Shown here: positions 1 to 8,176 of the stretch, in pieces
Layout of the letters: each line of letters starts with the position of its first letter
Numbering within the stretch: the first letter of the stretch is position 1
Origin: an uncultured Prevotella sp.
GTDB taxonomy: Bacteria > Bacteroidota > Bacteroidia > Bacteroidales > Bacteroidaceae
Length of the DNA stretch: 10,586 nucleotides
Assembly: GCA_900769055.1 (NCBI GenBank)
Contig: CAAGFF010000112.1
Span: 1 to 10,586 of the forward strand
Direction of reading: 5' to 3'
Position numbers and translations under genes: made by a program
The notes under the pieces: generated by a model
The model's database searches: none
What the model saw: the letters and a program-made list of their open reading frames with translations, nothing else
Told to the model about the DNA's origin: nothing

Positions 1-12
1 AGTGGCGTTTTC

Positions 13-2850
13 CTAAGCTGAACTTTCGGGAGTTGAATTCTTTATATAATCTCTTGGTGTAACCCCATATTTCTTCTTGAAACATACGGAGAAATATTTG
101 GGGTCATTGAAGCCAACGCTGTACGCAAGGTCACTAATGCGGAATGTGCTGTCGGCAGAAGTCTGCGAGAGTATTCGGCAAGCAGCTCTGAGTCGGATGT
201 CGGCAATGAAATTGCTGGCGTTCATTCCCGTTAGTGTTTTAAGTCGTTTGAAAAGTGTGGTGCGGCTGGTGCACAGTTCCTCCGTGAGCTGCGTTATGGA
301 ATAGCTACTGTCAGAGAGATGCCGGTTGACACTTTCAACGGCCTCGCGCAGGAAAGCCTCATCGGCAGAGGAGAAGTCGAGGTTGCGAATTTCGAATGTG
401 AGCTGGTGGGTATCACCAGTGATGATAGCGCCTTCGTCTGTAGTATCATTGGACACAGCATCATCCTTATGCTCTACTACCACCTGCGATGAACCGTCGT
501 CAGAGAACTGCAAGTGCAACCTGTTGCGGGTCATCATGCGGCTTCGCAACTTGCGGATTAACCATACGATAGCCAGTAGGGCAAGTAGGACATAGATGGT
601 TTTAGCCCACCACGTCAGCCAGAGAGGTGGCTCAACAACCACAACAACCCTACGCACGGGACTCCATCGGCCAGCATCGTCAGTGGCTCGCATTTCAAAG
701 ACATATTCCCCTGGAGCCAGATGGGCGAAATGCGCCGTTCGATGGGGAGCGGTATGCCACTGGCTGTCTATGCCAAGAAGCCGGTAGGAATGGCTGCACT
801 GGTGCTGGCCATGATAAACGAGCGAGGAGAAACGTATAGTTAGCGTACTGGCCGAAGCTGGAACAACAATAGTATCTGGTCCTATTGGCGGACACGAGGC
901 TGGACGGCCGTCTATGCTCACACCTGTTACGGCAACATTGTGAGGAGGGTTAGAGATGGGTGCCAATGGTTCGGGAACGAAGGTCACAAGACCTTGAGTA
1001 GTTCCAAAATATAGCTGATTGCCATGGTGGCATGAGGCTCGCGGAGTAAAGAAGTTGTCGGGCAATCCATCTACAACGGTATATACACGCAGGCATCCCC
1101 TGCCCTCACCACTCACTTGCAGGCGTGTCAAGCCGCTATTGGTACCAATCCACAAGGAACCGTAGGCATCACTCTCAAGCGAAGACACCATGTCGCAAGT
1201 GAGGTTCCATTGCTGATGTACAGACTCAAAGCGGTCGGCATGCCGGTTATAGAGGCATAGCCCTCCTCCATCGGTTCCAAGCCAGAGGTTGCCCTGGGGG
1301 TCGAGATGCAGACACAGGGGGGAGTTGACGGGAACGAGGCCATTGGAGACATCGTAGACACGAGCCTTGATGGAGGCTGGCAATGACAAATCGCCATAGA
1401 GGTGGACAAGACCTTGCGAAGGGGTAAGAAGCCAAAGGGAGCCATCAGCATCCTCAACAACATCTGGAATATCACCACTAAGCAGTTTGCCTGCCTGACC
1501 AGTAAGCCTGATACGATGCTCCTTGCCATTGGCATAGCGCACTCCCAGTCCACGATTTGTAGCCACCCACCAGTTGCCACGGCTGTCCTCAAGCACCTTA
1601 CGTACACTGTTCTGCTTGACGAAAGACGAATGGGCTGACGAGTAATGAGCGGTCACACGGCCATCAGAAGTGGCAGTGAAGAGACCATCGTTCCAGCATG
1701 AGAGGAACAGTTGCCCAGTAGTTCGGCTACTGCTTACACTCATGACAGTCTTGGCAGGCAGCAGGGCATGACTACCACCCATGGCTCCACGTACCAGCGA
1801 GACCCATGGAATGCCAGCAGCATCTGTGCATACGGAACGAATACTGCCATCGAAAAGGGTTTTGAAACGCAACGAGGATGCTTCCTCTATATATACTCCG
1901 TCATCGGAAGTGCAAAGCCAAAGGGTACCTGTGGCATCGGTGAAGAAACGGCGGACAAAAGTCGGGAGAATACAGGATGAAAGTGTTTCGTCGGGAGATA
2001 AGGTATACAGTCCATGGTCGTTGGCAATGTAAAGAAGGTTATCAACACGATGAAACGTGACTGAATAGACATTGGGAATACTGGCTATGCGGCGGGAAGA
2101 CACAAGGATGCCTGATGACGAGAATGTCAAGCTATATACTCCATCGGCCGTACCAGCATAGACATGGTCAGCAGAAGCGGCACAAAGGGTGTACACTGTG
2201 GGCGACGTGCAACCATCGTAATGAGTAAAGACTCTGCGGTTGGGCGAATAACGATAGACACCATATTCCAACGAGCCTATAAGCAAATCGCCATTGTGGT
2301 CTTCGATTACACTCTGGATATTGACTCCTCCAAGACTGTTGCGGTCTGTCTGTGCTGTCTCTATACGTAGCAGGCTGTCGGCAACAGCATCGTAACGGGC
2401 AAAACCACGGATGGTTCCGACATAAATATGTCCATTGCGTGTAACGCAAATGCTGTTTATGCGCTGTTTGTCTACCCCTGCGAGAAGCAGATGGCGCACC
2501 TTACCCGAATGGAGGTCAAGACGGCACAACCCTTCTTGCGTACCTATCCACAGATGTCCCTTATGGTCAGCGGCATGACAGACAATCTTGTTGCTGGGCA
2601 GATAATAAGGAGACTGCGCATTGTTCTTATATGGCAGAAGCTCTGTTCCATCATAGCGGTAGAGGCCGTTCGACGTTCCAAGCCATATAAATCCCGCCTC
2701 ATCTTGAGAGATACAATCGACAACTGCATTGGGCAATCCCTCTGGAGTGGAAAAATGTCGGAATTGTATCTGAGCTGCGGCATAATATGGTAAAGCCAAA
2801 AATAACAGCAACGAAGACAATACTGTAGAAAAGGATATACGAGTACGCAT
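13..2850 (-). CDS. Membrane-bound propeller sensor / AraC-type transcription regulator without a kinase
   Basis: A 945-residue one-component-like regulator, predicted to sense a ligand in the periplasm and control the neighbouring susC/susD genes from the inner membrane. A signal peptide (about 1-26, ending Y-A-A-A before Q) leads into 14 propeller repeats with W/Y-x-G-T type motifs near residues 56, 101, 143, 190, 231, 274, 311, 349, 381, 427, 473, 523, 567 and 614. That is enough for two seven-bladed propellers; repeats 6 and 8 are degenerate. A Y_Y_Y domain follows (about 644-738), then one membrane helix (about 744-766) ending in a basic stop-transfer stretch. An acidic linker (767-824) joins a two-HTH AraC domain (about 838-936, with G-F-N-D-P-K-Y-F in the second HTH). 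The sensor half matches Bacteroidota hybrid two-component systems, usually around 1300-1400 residues, but no histidine kinase, ATPase or receiver is present. The frame is unbroken, so this is not a frameshift. It is codirectional with and downstream of susD, 170 bases away, and may have its own promoter. The architecture is clear; the target genes are inferred. Confidence 0.93.
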   Translation of the reverse strand: MRTRISFSTVLSSLLLFLALPYYAAAQIQFRHFSTPEGLPNAVVDCISQDEAGFIWLGTSNGLYRYDGTELLPYKNNAQSPYYLPSNKIVCHAADHKGHLWIGTQEGLCRLDLHSGKVRHLLLAGVDKQRINSICVTRNGHIYVGTIRGFARYDAVADSLLRIETAQTDRNSLGGVNIQSVIEDHNGDLLIGSLEYGVYRYSPNRRVFTHYDGCTSPTVYTLCAASADHVYAGTADGVYSLTFSSSGILVSSRRIASIPNVYSVTFHRVDNLLYIANDHGLYTLSPDETLSSCILPTFVRRFFTDATGTLWLCTSDDGVYIEEASSLRFKTLFDGSIRSVCTDAAGIPWVSLVRGAMGGSHALLPAKTVMSVSSSRTTGQLFLSCWNDGLFTATSDGRVTAHYSSAHSSFVKQNSVRKVLEDSRGNWWVATNRGLGVRYANGKEHRIRLTGQAGKLLSGDIPDVVEDADGSLWLLTPSQGLVHLYGDLSLPASIKARVYDVSNGLVPVNSPLCLHLDPQGNLWLGTDGGGLCLYNRHADRFESVHQQWNLTCDMVSSLESDAYGSLWIGTNSGLTRLQVSGEGRGCLRVYTVVDGLPDNFFTPRASCHHGNQLYFGTTQGLVTFVPEPLAPISNPPHNVAVTGVSIDGRPASCPPIGPDTIVVPASASTLTIRFSSLVYHGQHQCSHSYRLLGIDSQWHTAPHRTAHFAHLAPGEYVFEMRATDDAGRWSPVRRVVVVVEPPLWLTWWAKTIYVLLALLAIVWLIRKLRSRMMTRNRLHLQFSDDGSSQVVVEHKDDAVSNDTTDEGAIITGDTHQLTFEIRNLDFSSADEAFLREAVESVNRHLSDSSYSITQLTEELCTSRTTLFKRLKTLTGMNASNFIADIRLRAACRILSQTSADSTFRISDLAYSVGFNDPKYFSVCFKKKYGVTPRDYIKNSTPESSA

Positions 2851-2868
2851 GAAAGAGGGTGAAGGTAT

Positions 2869-2910
2869 AAAGTTTAATGTTGAAAGTTTAATGTTGAAAG
2901 TTTAATGTTT
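2869..2910. repeat. Three tandem copies of a 14-base AT-rich repeat
   Basis: The unit AAAGTTTAATGTTG occurs at 2869-2882 and 2883-2896, and a third copy at 2897-2910 differs only in its last base. Decayed versions continue to about 2935 (for example GATTTAATGTTAAAG at 2920-2934). The array ends only 18 bases upstream of the regulator start codon, so it lies in that gene's leader or promoter. Similar AT-rich repeats occur in intergenic DNA of Bacteroidales. I see no coding role. Effects on promoter spacing or translation are possible but unproven. Confidence 0.85.
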
Positions 2911-2931
2911 TATTGTTTAGATTTAATGTTA

Positions 2932-2977
2932 AAGGTTGAAGGTTACAAGGTAATTTCACCTCAAAACCTTCAACCTT
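2932..2977 (-). terminator. Stem-loop between susD and the regulator gene, possible terminator
   Basis: The arms AAGGTTGAAGGTT (2932-2944) and AACCTTCAACCTT (2965-2977) are perfect 13-base inverted repeats. Inside the loop AGGT (2948-2951) can pair with ACCT (2958-2961), giving a second short stem closed by six bases. The hairpin begins 43 bases after the susD stop on the transcribed strand. The following transcript is AT-rich but lacks a clean run of U, and the stem is only moderately GC-rich. It is therefore a weak or partial terminator at best, and could instead set the 3' end of the susCD message or lower read-through into the regulator gene. Confidence 0.45.
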
Positions 2978-3003
2978 AAAACCTAAAAACCTTAAATAAC
3001 CTT
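2965..3003. repeat. Short direct repeats of AACCTT after susD
   Basis: The hexamer AACCTT appears at 2965, 2972, 2988 and 2998, with the variant AACCTA at 2980, spaced 7 to 10 bases apart. It fills most of the space between the susD stop codon and the right arm of the stem-loop, and that arm (2965-2977) is made of two of the copies. The inverse copies at 2933-2944 form the left arm. This looks like simple-sequence expansion; binding of a protein is not indicated. Confidence 0.6.
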
Positions 3004-3020
3004 ATATAGCCTCAACGGCT

Positions 3021-4850
3021 TTACTTAAACGGCAGATACCAGTTGTCTGGTATTGTGAGGTCCTTAGCAGGGTTCTTGAACTGCAACTTGCGTGCGAGCC
3101 ATCGGCCACCGAAGTCAGGACCATAGAGGGCGGCGCGGTTCTTATGGCGTGCAAGACGCATAAGGTCGTACCAGCGTGTGCCCTCGAAGGCAAGCTCCAG
3201 GGCGTACTCGTCACAGAGCAGATCCTCCATGGCGTTGATGCTGTCAGCCTTGGTCATTCCGACATTCACCTGATATGTCTTTGCAATTTCCTTCATCTTC
3301 AAGCCCACAATGGTATCGAGCTGATAGGGCGAGCGTCCGGGATAGTTACCATCGCCTGTTACGCCAGCACCATGCTGGTGGATACCATAGTTGGTCTCAG
3401 TAGAATTGGATGATGTCTGTGCTGGGAAGAGAGCACGATAGTCGTCTGAGAGGAACGGATAGGTAGTCTGCAGGAGATTACGTGTTTCATCTGTGATATA
3501 GGTACGGGTAGTATCGAGAAGTGCTTCCGTGATACCATCCTTTAGGATTGCGAAGGCTGCATCGACATGGCCAAGGCGGTTGAGTGCCTCTGCAAGGTGC
3601 AGGTAGATGGTAGACGTACGGTAGAGATAGATATTGCCACTGTTGTACTTAGTAACCCACTGTTTGGTGGAGTCAGCACCTGTGCCAAGCGCAATAATAC
3701 TCTTTGCGCGGCAGTCACCCCACTTCACGCTTCCAACATACTGCTGGCGCAGACCTCCTGAGACGCTGCGGTAGTAGTAATAGTCACAACTGTCGGACAA
3801 TGTCCAATATGCATCCGAAGCCATTACCTGAACCTCGTCCATACGCAGGCTGTCAATTCTGCTGGATGTAGAATAGTAGTTGAAGCCGAATGCCATCGGC
3901 AGGGTCGTGGTGGTACCATTCAGGCGGTTTACTGACATAGGGATGTATGATACGTAGTCCCTTGTGGAGTTGTTGGAGAAGATGTTATTCCATAATGAAC
4001 CCACCAAATAGTTATCGAAGTCTGATGGTAGATAGACACCATTGCTTAAAACAGGTTCTGCGGCATATCCCCATACATGACGGTCTTCCGGACTGGCCAC
4101 ACGTGTAAGGTAGGTGGTGTAGTGTGATGCCGCACGGGCATAGTCACCAGCCTCAAGATACAGTTCACCGAGGATAACGTCTACAGGTATGAAACAGTAC
4201 TTGGTGTACATAGTCTTGCTGGAGCCCCAGTTGGTGGATCCAATTGACATGTTGTTGTAGTCTGGAACAGTATATCCGCTATACTGCTCAAGGTCCGGAG
4301 CGAGTGCGGCAACGATGCCATTGATGTCAAGTGTGGGATAGTTGCTGCTGTTGATTTGCGAGATAGTGGTCAGAGGTTCCGTGAAGAACGGCACCTTGCC
4401 ATAGGTACGCGCAAGCTGCAGGTAAGCCCAGGCACGGAACGCCTTGATGGCGGCATACTCACGCATGGCAACGAGAGTACTTCCGGTAAGCAGCGTGGTG
4501 TCGCGATGGGCTATGTAGTAGTTGCAGTTGTTGATGACACGATAGTAGACATAGGCCGAGTCGTACTTGTTGGAGGTGTCGGCAGAGAAGTCTGCCAGAC
4601 GACGCAGGTTGTTGTCGGTAAACTCTGTTGTCTTAACAAGGTCTCCGCGCATCTCGCCAATGTATACATACTGGTCGGCAAGCTGCTGCATGGCCTGCAT
4701 CACACCGAAGGCAAAGTGAACGGAGTCGGTCTTGCTGTCAAGCTCCTTGTCGAAGAGCTGGCGTGAGCTCTCGGTTTCGAGCATGTCGGAGCAGCTGGGG
4801 AGCGTAAGTGCTCCGATAGCTGCAAAGAGTGATATAATGATCTTTTTCAT
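3021..4850 (-). CDS. SusD/RagB-family surface nutrient-binding lipoprotein
   Basis: A 609-residue outer-membrane lipoprotein that should cap the SusC transporter on the cell surface and bind the imported ligand. It starts with a lipoprotein signal peptide whose lipobox L-P-S-C places the lipidated cysteine at residue 20. The next residues S-D-M-L-E resemble the Bacteroidota surface-export signal. Family hallmarks follow: Y-Y-R-V-I-N-N-C-N (about 102-110), the helical segment with F-R-A-W-A-Y-L-Q-L-A-R-T-Y-G (138-151) leading to V-P-F-F-T-E-P, and near the C-terminus E-L-A-F-E-G-T-R-W-Y-D-L (552-563). Its size is somewhat above the roughly 500-550 residues common for SusD proteins. The start codon lies 18 bases downstream of the susC stop, consistent with one transcript. 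Ligand-contacting residues cannot be picked out from sequence, so substrate is unknown. The family assignment is secure. Confidence 0.95.
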   Translation of the reverse strand: MKKIIISLFAAIGALTLPSCSDMLETESSRQLFDKELDSKTDSVHFAFGVMQAMQQLADQYVYIGEMRGDLVKTTEFTDNNLRRLADFSADTSNKYDSAYVYYRVINNCNYYIAHRDTTLLTGSTLVAMREYAAIKAFRAWAYLQLARTYGKVPFFTEPLTTISQINSSNYPTLDINGIVAALAPDLEQYSGYTVPDYNNMSIGSTNWGSSKTMYTKYCFIPVDVILGELYLEAGDYARAASHYTTYLTRVASPEDRHVWGYAAEPVLSNGVYLPSDFDNYLVGSLWNNIFSNNSTRDYVSYIPMSVNRLNGTTTTLPMAFGFNYYSTSSRIDSLRMDEVQVMASDAYWTLSDSCDYYYYRSVSGGLRQQYVGSVKWGDCRAKSIIALGTGADSTKQWVTKYNSGNIYLYRTSTIYLHLAEALNRLGHVDAAFAILKDGITEALLDTTRTYITDETRNLLQTTYPFLSDDYRALFPAQTSSNSTETNYGIHQHGAGVTGDGNYPGRSPYQLDTIVGLKMKEIAKTYQVNVGMTKADSINAMEDLLCDEYALELAFEGTRWYDLMRLARHKNRAALYGPDFGGRWLARKLQFKNPAKDLTIPDNWYLPFK

Positions 4851-4868
4851 ATCGTTTGTTGATAGTGG

Positions 4869-7800
4869 TTAGAGGTTTATCTTTACTCCGCATGAGAAGC
4901 TTCGTCCCTGTGCGAGGTTGCCGCAGTCGATGCCCTGGTAGAGCACACCGTTGCCGATGCTGAACTCTGGGTCGCTGCCGCAGTACTTGGTGAATGTCAG
5001 CAGGTTTTCAGCCTCTGCCCAGATGGTGAGTCCCTGTAGCCATGTCCAGCTGCCTGGAACAGGCACCTTGTAGCTGAGGTTCAGGGTCTTGAGCCTGAGG
5101 TAGCTGCCGTCCTCAATCCAACGGTCGCTGAAGCGGTTGTTGCCGAGTGGGTCGCCATAGGCCAGACGTGGATATGCAGTCTGCTGACCTTCGTAGCGCC
5201 AGTGTGACACTTCTGCTACCTGCTGGTTGTAGAAGGTACTTCCGCTGTTGAGGATTGAGCGCTGGTAGTTGTATACATCATTGCCAAGGCTGTAGTTCCA
5301 TCCCATGGTAAGGGTGAGGTTACGGAAGTTGATTGTTGCGAAGATGTTACCGTAGATGTCTGGGTTGGGGTCACCAATGACAGTCTTGTCAAGGTCGTTG
5401 ATAATGCCATCATTGTTGCGGTCGATGAAGTGTACGTCACCGGCAACGAAGTTGTTGCGCTGTCCGGCGTTGTCCTCCATATAGAGATAACCATCCTTGC
5501 CAGCGGAGCGTGCCTCGTTGTCATCGGCAAAGACTCCTGCTGTCTGGTAGCCGTAGAAGAGTCCCACGGGCTTGCCGACGGCTGTGAGGATGTTGTTGTC
5601 GCCATAGATAGATGTGGTATAGTCACCGTCAGGCAGCTTCTTCACCTCGTTGCTGTAGTGGCCAACTGTTGCACCAAGCTCGATGTTCCACAGGCGTGAC
5701 ACCACTGGCTTGCCTGTAAGGGTGAGCTCGAAACCGCAGTTCTGAAGCTCGCCGCCATTAGTCCAGTAGTTGTTGATACCACCAATAGGGTTGTCAAATG
5801 TCTTTAGCGTGAGCAGGTCAGAAGTCTTGTTGATGTAGAAGTTGAAGTCTACGCCTATGCGGTTGTTCACGAGGAAGCTCTGCAGGCCGACATTGAACTT
5901 GCGGCTGGTCTCCCACTTAATCTCGTCATTACCGATGTTGGTGAGCTGAAGACCTACGGCATAGTAGTTGAACCTTACAGACGAGAGGCTTGTACGTGCG
6001 GCATAGTTGGATATGTCGTCGTTACCGCTCATGTCGAATCCGGCATTAAGGCGGAGATAGTTGATGGCACCAGTCTTTGGGAACCACTTCTCATTGGTCA
6101 TCACCCATCCCAACTGCACGCTTGGGAACAAAGCCCATGACACACCGCAAAGGTCAAGGCCACCAGCCTTGGCACCGAAGCGGCTGTTTGCCTCAGCCGA
6201 CAGCGATACGGTGGCGAAATAGCGGTTCATGTAGTTATAGTCAACATTTGCATACCAGTGCAGGTTCTTCCAAACATCGTTGTTACCATTGATATGCTGG
6301 TAACCGGTACCTGCGCTGAGGGAAGGGTTCTTGTCGTTGGTAGCAGAGGTATATTCTGTCCTCAGGTCGTTGTCATCAAACGAGAAGTAGGTATACTTGA
6401 AGCCTCCAAAGGCACCGATAGTGTGGCGGCCATACTGGTGCTGCCAGTCAATATGTGTATTGCTGATTACGCTAATCTCCTTGGAGAAGAGTGAGGCAGC
6501 CATACTGGTAACAGTACCGAGGTCAGCAATCTCGAACGGAGGCACACCATTGTATGGACGATGGTAGCGCTGTGAGTTGCGGTCGAGGGTATAGCTGAAC
6601 ATCGATGTGAGGCTCAGGTTGGGATTGATGGTGTAGGTAGGCTCGATACGAACATTGAAGTATGTGTTCTCAGACTTGTTCTTGTTGTCACCATTGCTGT
6701 TCTGAAGAATAGCCACAGGGTTGGCAAGACCATAGTTTGGTCCGAGCTGGCTGTAGATATCATCGTAGTCGCTTAGCAGGCTTGTGAAGCCACCAATGAT
6801 GGCGTTGTACTGGTAAGGACTAACGATAGGAGCCTTGATGAGCGAGAGGAATGTTGGCGAGGTAATGGTACCACCATCGAGGTCCTCAGGTGCTCCGTCA
6901 TCAAAGACGTTGCTGTTGGTACGGCTGATGGAGATGTCGAACTTCGTCTTGAGGTTGTAGAGGATGTTGATGTCGGTATTGAAGCGCACGTTCATCCTGT
7001 CAAAGTCATTCTTCTTGGCAGTGCTCTCAGCCTTCACGTAGCCTACAGAGAGGTTGTACATACCTATGTCGTCACCACCCTGCACGTTGATGCTGTAGTT
7101 CTGTGTGAGGGCTGTGCGGTAAACGTAGTCGCTCCAGTCGGTGTCGTTATGATATGTGTGGTAATAGTAGCCGTTGGGATCATCGTTCAGGAAACGGAAC
7201 GAGATAGGAGTGTCGCGGTTGACATTCTCAGGAACAGTACCAAGCATCTCGGTAGCATAATTGCGATACTGCGATGCGTTCATCATCGTAGGCAGCTGCG
7301 GCACGAGGCTCACTCCGGCAGAGATATTGGCATCAATGCGTGTAGCCATGGAGTGTCCGCGCTTGGTGTCGATGAGAATCACACCATTGGCACCACGTGC
7401 TCCATAGAGTGCTGTGGCATTCTTGAGAACACGCACGCTGGCAATATCGTCAGGCGAGATGTTGGCAAGGATGTTGTTAACCTGGCCGCTGTGCAGCGAC
7501 AGGCGGTTCTGCTGCATGTCCTGCTCCACTCCATCGATAACGATGAGGGGCTGTGCATTGGCATTGAGAGACGAGAGACCGCGCACGAACATAGACGCGC
7601 CAATACCGGGAGCGGCTGAGCGGGTGATGGTCCTAACGTCGGCACCAAGATTGTTCTCAATGTCGTTCTCTATCGTTATGCTGTGTGAGTTGGCATCAAA
7701 TCCACTCTGGGCAGTATAGACATTCTTGTCGGTGTACATGGTGCGGTACTTGTCGGGCAGCATCATGATGTCTACCTTCTGCTGGTCATCGCCAGCGTTA

Positions 7801-8171
7801 ACTGCCACCTGCTGCGGCATGAAGCCAGGGGCATGTACATATAGGCTCGTAGCAAAGGTAGGAACCTTTATGTTGAAAGTACCGTCAGCACCCGTCATGG
7901 CTGTATAGCGTTCGTTGCCCAGCATACGGAGCTGAATACCTGCCAGTGGCTTGTGCGACACCTGGTCGACGATGGTACCGCTGATGGTCATCATCGGATA
8001 TTTGTTATCTGCAACGGCACGCTGGCGTTTTGGTTGCTTGATGCTCATTTCAACCTCCTCGTTCTCGTCATCTGTCTGGGCGAGTGCGGAGGTACAGAGG
8101 CCGAAGGCCATTGCGCAGAGTGAAAGTCTCAGACCATGTCTCTGCATGATGTTCATTATAGTGCTCTTCAT
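4869..8171 (-). CDS. SusC/RagA-family TonB-dependent outer-membrane transporter
   Basis: A 1100-residue outer-membrane beta-barrel that imports large ligands using TonB energy and pairs with the SusD lipoprotein encoded next. The signal peptide ends near residue 31 (A-L-A before Q). A charged segment (33-52) precedes a carboxypeptidase-regulatory-like domain (about 59-140, with G-T-I-V-D and G-A-D-G-T-F-N). The plug domain (about 160-275) carries the SusC signatures V-R-G-L-S-S-L-N, P-L-I-V-I-D-G and L-Y-G-A-R-G-A-N-G-V-I-L-I. The barrel follows and ends in G-V-K-I-N-L, as expected for barrel insertion. Residues 917-928 form an EF-hand-like D-x-N-x-D-G loop ending in D928, as often seen in SusC proteins. 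There is no STN domain, so it does not appear to signal to an anti-sigma factor. It begins 5 bases after the FAS1 gene stop, implying translational coupling. ATG codons at residues 6 and 9 are alternative starts, but residue 1 gives the best operon spacing. Confidence 0.96.
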   Translation of the reverse strand: MKSTIMNIMQRHGLRLSLCAMAFGLCTSALAQTDDENEEVEMSIKQPKRQRAVADNKYPMMTISGTIVDQVSHKPLAGIQLRMLGNERYTAMTGADGTFNIKVPTFATSLYVHAPGFMPQQVAVNAGDDQQKVDIMMLPDKYRTMYTDKNVYTAQSGFDANSHSITIENDIENNLGADVRTITRSAAPGIGASMFVRGLSSLNANAQPLIVIDGVEQDMQQNRLSLHSGQVNNILANISPDDIASVRVLKNATALYGARGANGVILIDTKRGHSMATRIDANISAGVSLVPQLPTMMNASQYRNYATEMLGTVPENVNRDTPISFRFLNDDPNGYYYHTYHNDTDWSDYVYRTALTQNYSINVQGGDDIGMYNLSVGYVKAESTAKKNDFDRMNVRFNTDINILYNLKTKFDISISRTNSNVFDDGAPEDLDGGTITSPTFLSLIKAPIVSPYQYNAIIGGFTSLLSDYDDIYSQLGPNYGLANPVAILQNSNGDNKNKSENTYFNVRIEPTYTINPNLSLTSMFSYTLDRNSQRYHRPYNGVPPFEIADLGTVTSMAASLFSKEISVISNTHIDWQHQYGRHTIGAFGGFKYTYFSFDDNDLRTEYTSATNDKNPSLSAGTGYQHINGNNDVWKNLHWYANVDYNYMNRYFATVSLSAEANSRFGAKAGGLDLCGVSWALFPSVQLGWVMTNEKWFPKTGAINYLRLNAGFDMSGNDDISNYAARTSLSSVRFNYYAVGLQLTNIGNDEIKWETSRKFNVGLQSFLVNNRIGVDFNFYINKTSDLLTLKTFDNPIGGINNYWTNGGELQNCGFELTLTGKPVVSRLWNIELGATVGHYSNEVKKLPDGDYTTSIYGDNNILTAVGKPVGLFYGYQTAGVFADDNEARSAGKDGYLYMEDNAGQRNNFVAGDVHFIDRNNDGIINDLDKTVIGDPNPDIYGNIFATINFRNLTLTMGWNYSLGNDVYNYQRSILNSGSTFYNQQVAEVSHWRYEGQQTAYPRLAYGDPLGNNRFSDRWIEDGSYLRLKTLNLSYKVPVPGSWTWLQGLTIWAEAENLLTFTKYCGSDPEFSIGNGVLYQGIDCGNLAQGRSFSCGVKINL

Positions 8172-8176
8172 AATCG

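Noticed and set aside
1128..1607. 159-codon open frame on the minus strand inside the regulator gene
   Set aside because: It overlaps completely with the well-supported propeller coding frame and shows no recognisable domain.
13..2850. A pseudogene or frameshifted hybrid two-component gene
   Set aside because: The frame is continuous from signal peptide to AraC domain, and no kinase fragments are seen in other frames or in the following intergenic DNA. The short form looks intact.
2911..2964. Insertion-sequence end or attachment site in the AT-rich gap
   Set aside because: The inverted repeat is a local hairpin with a 20-base loop. There is no transposase or target duplication, and the repeats fit simple-sequence expansion.
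4356..4766. 136-codon plus-strand open frame opposite susD
   Set aside because: It lies opposite conserved SusD helices and has no family features or separate signals.
7149..7619. 156-codon plus-strand open frame opposite susC
   Set aside because: It is antisense to the highly conserved plug domain of SusC. Its composition reflects the complementary strand and no domain is apparent.
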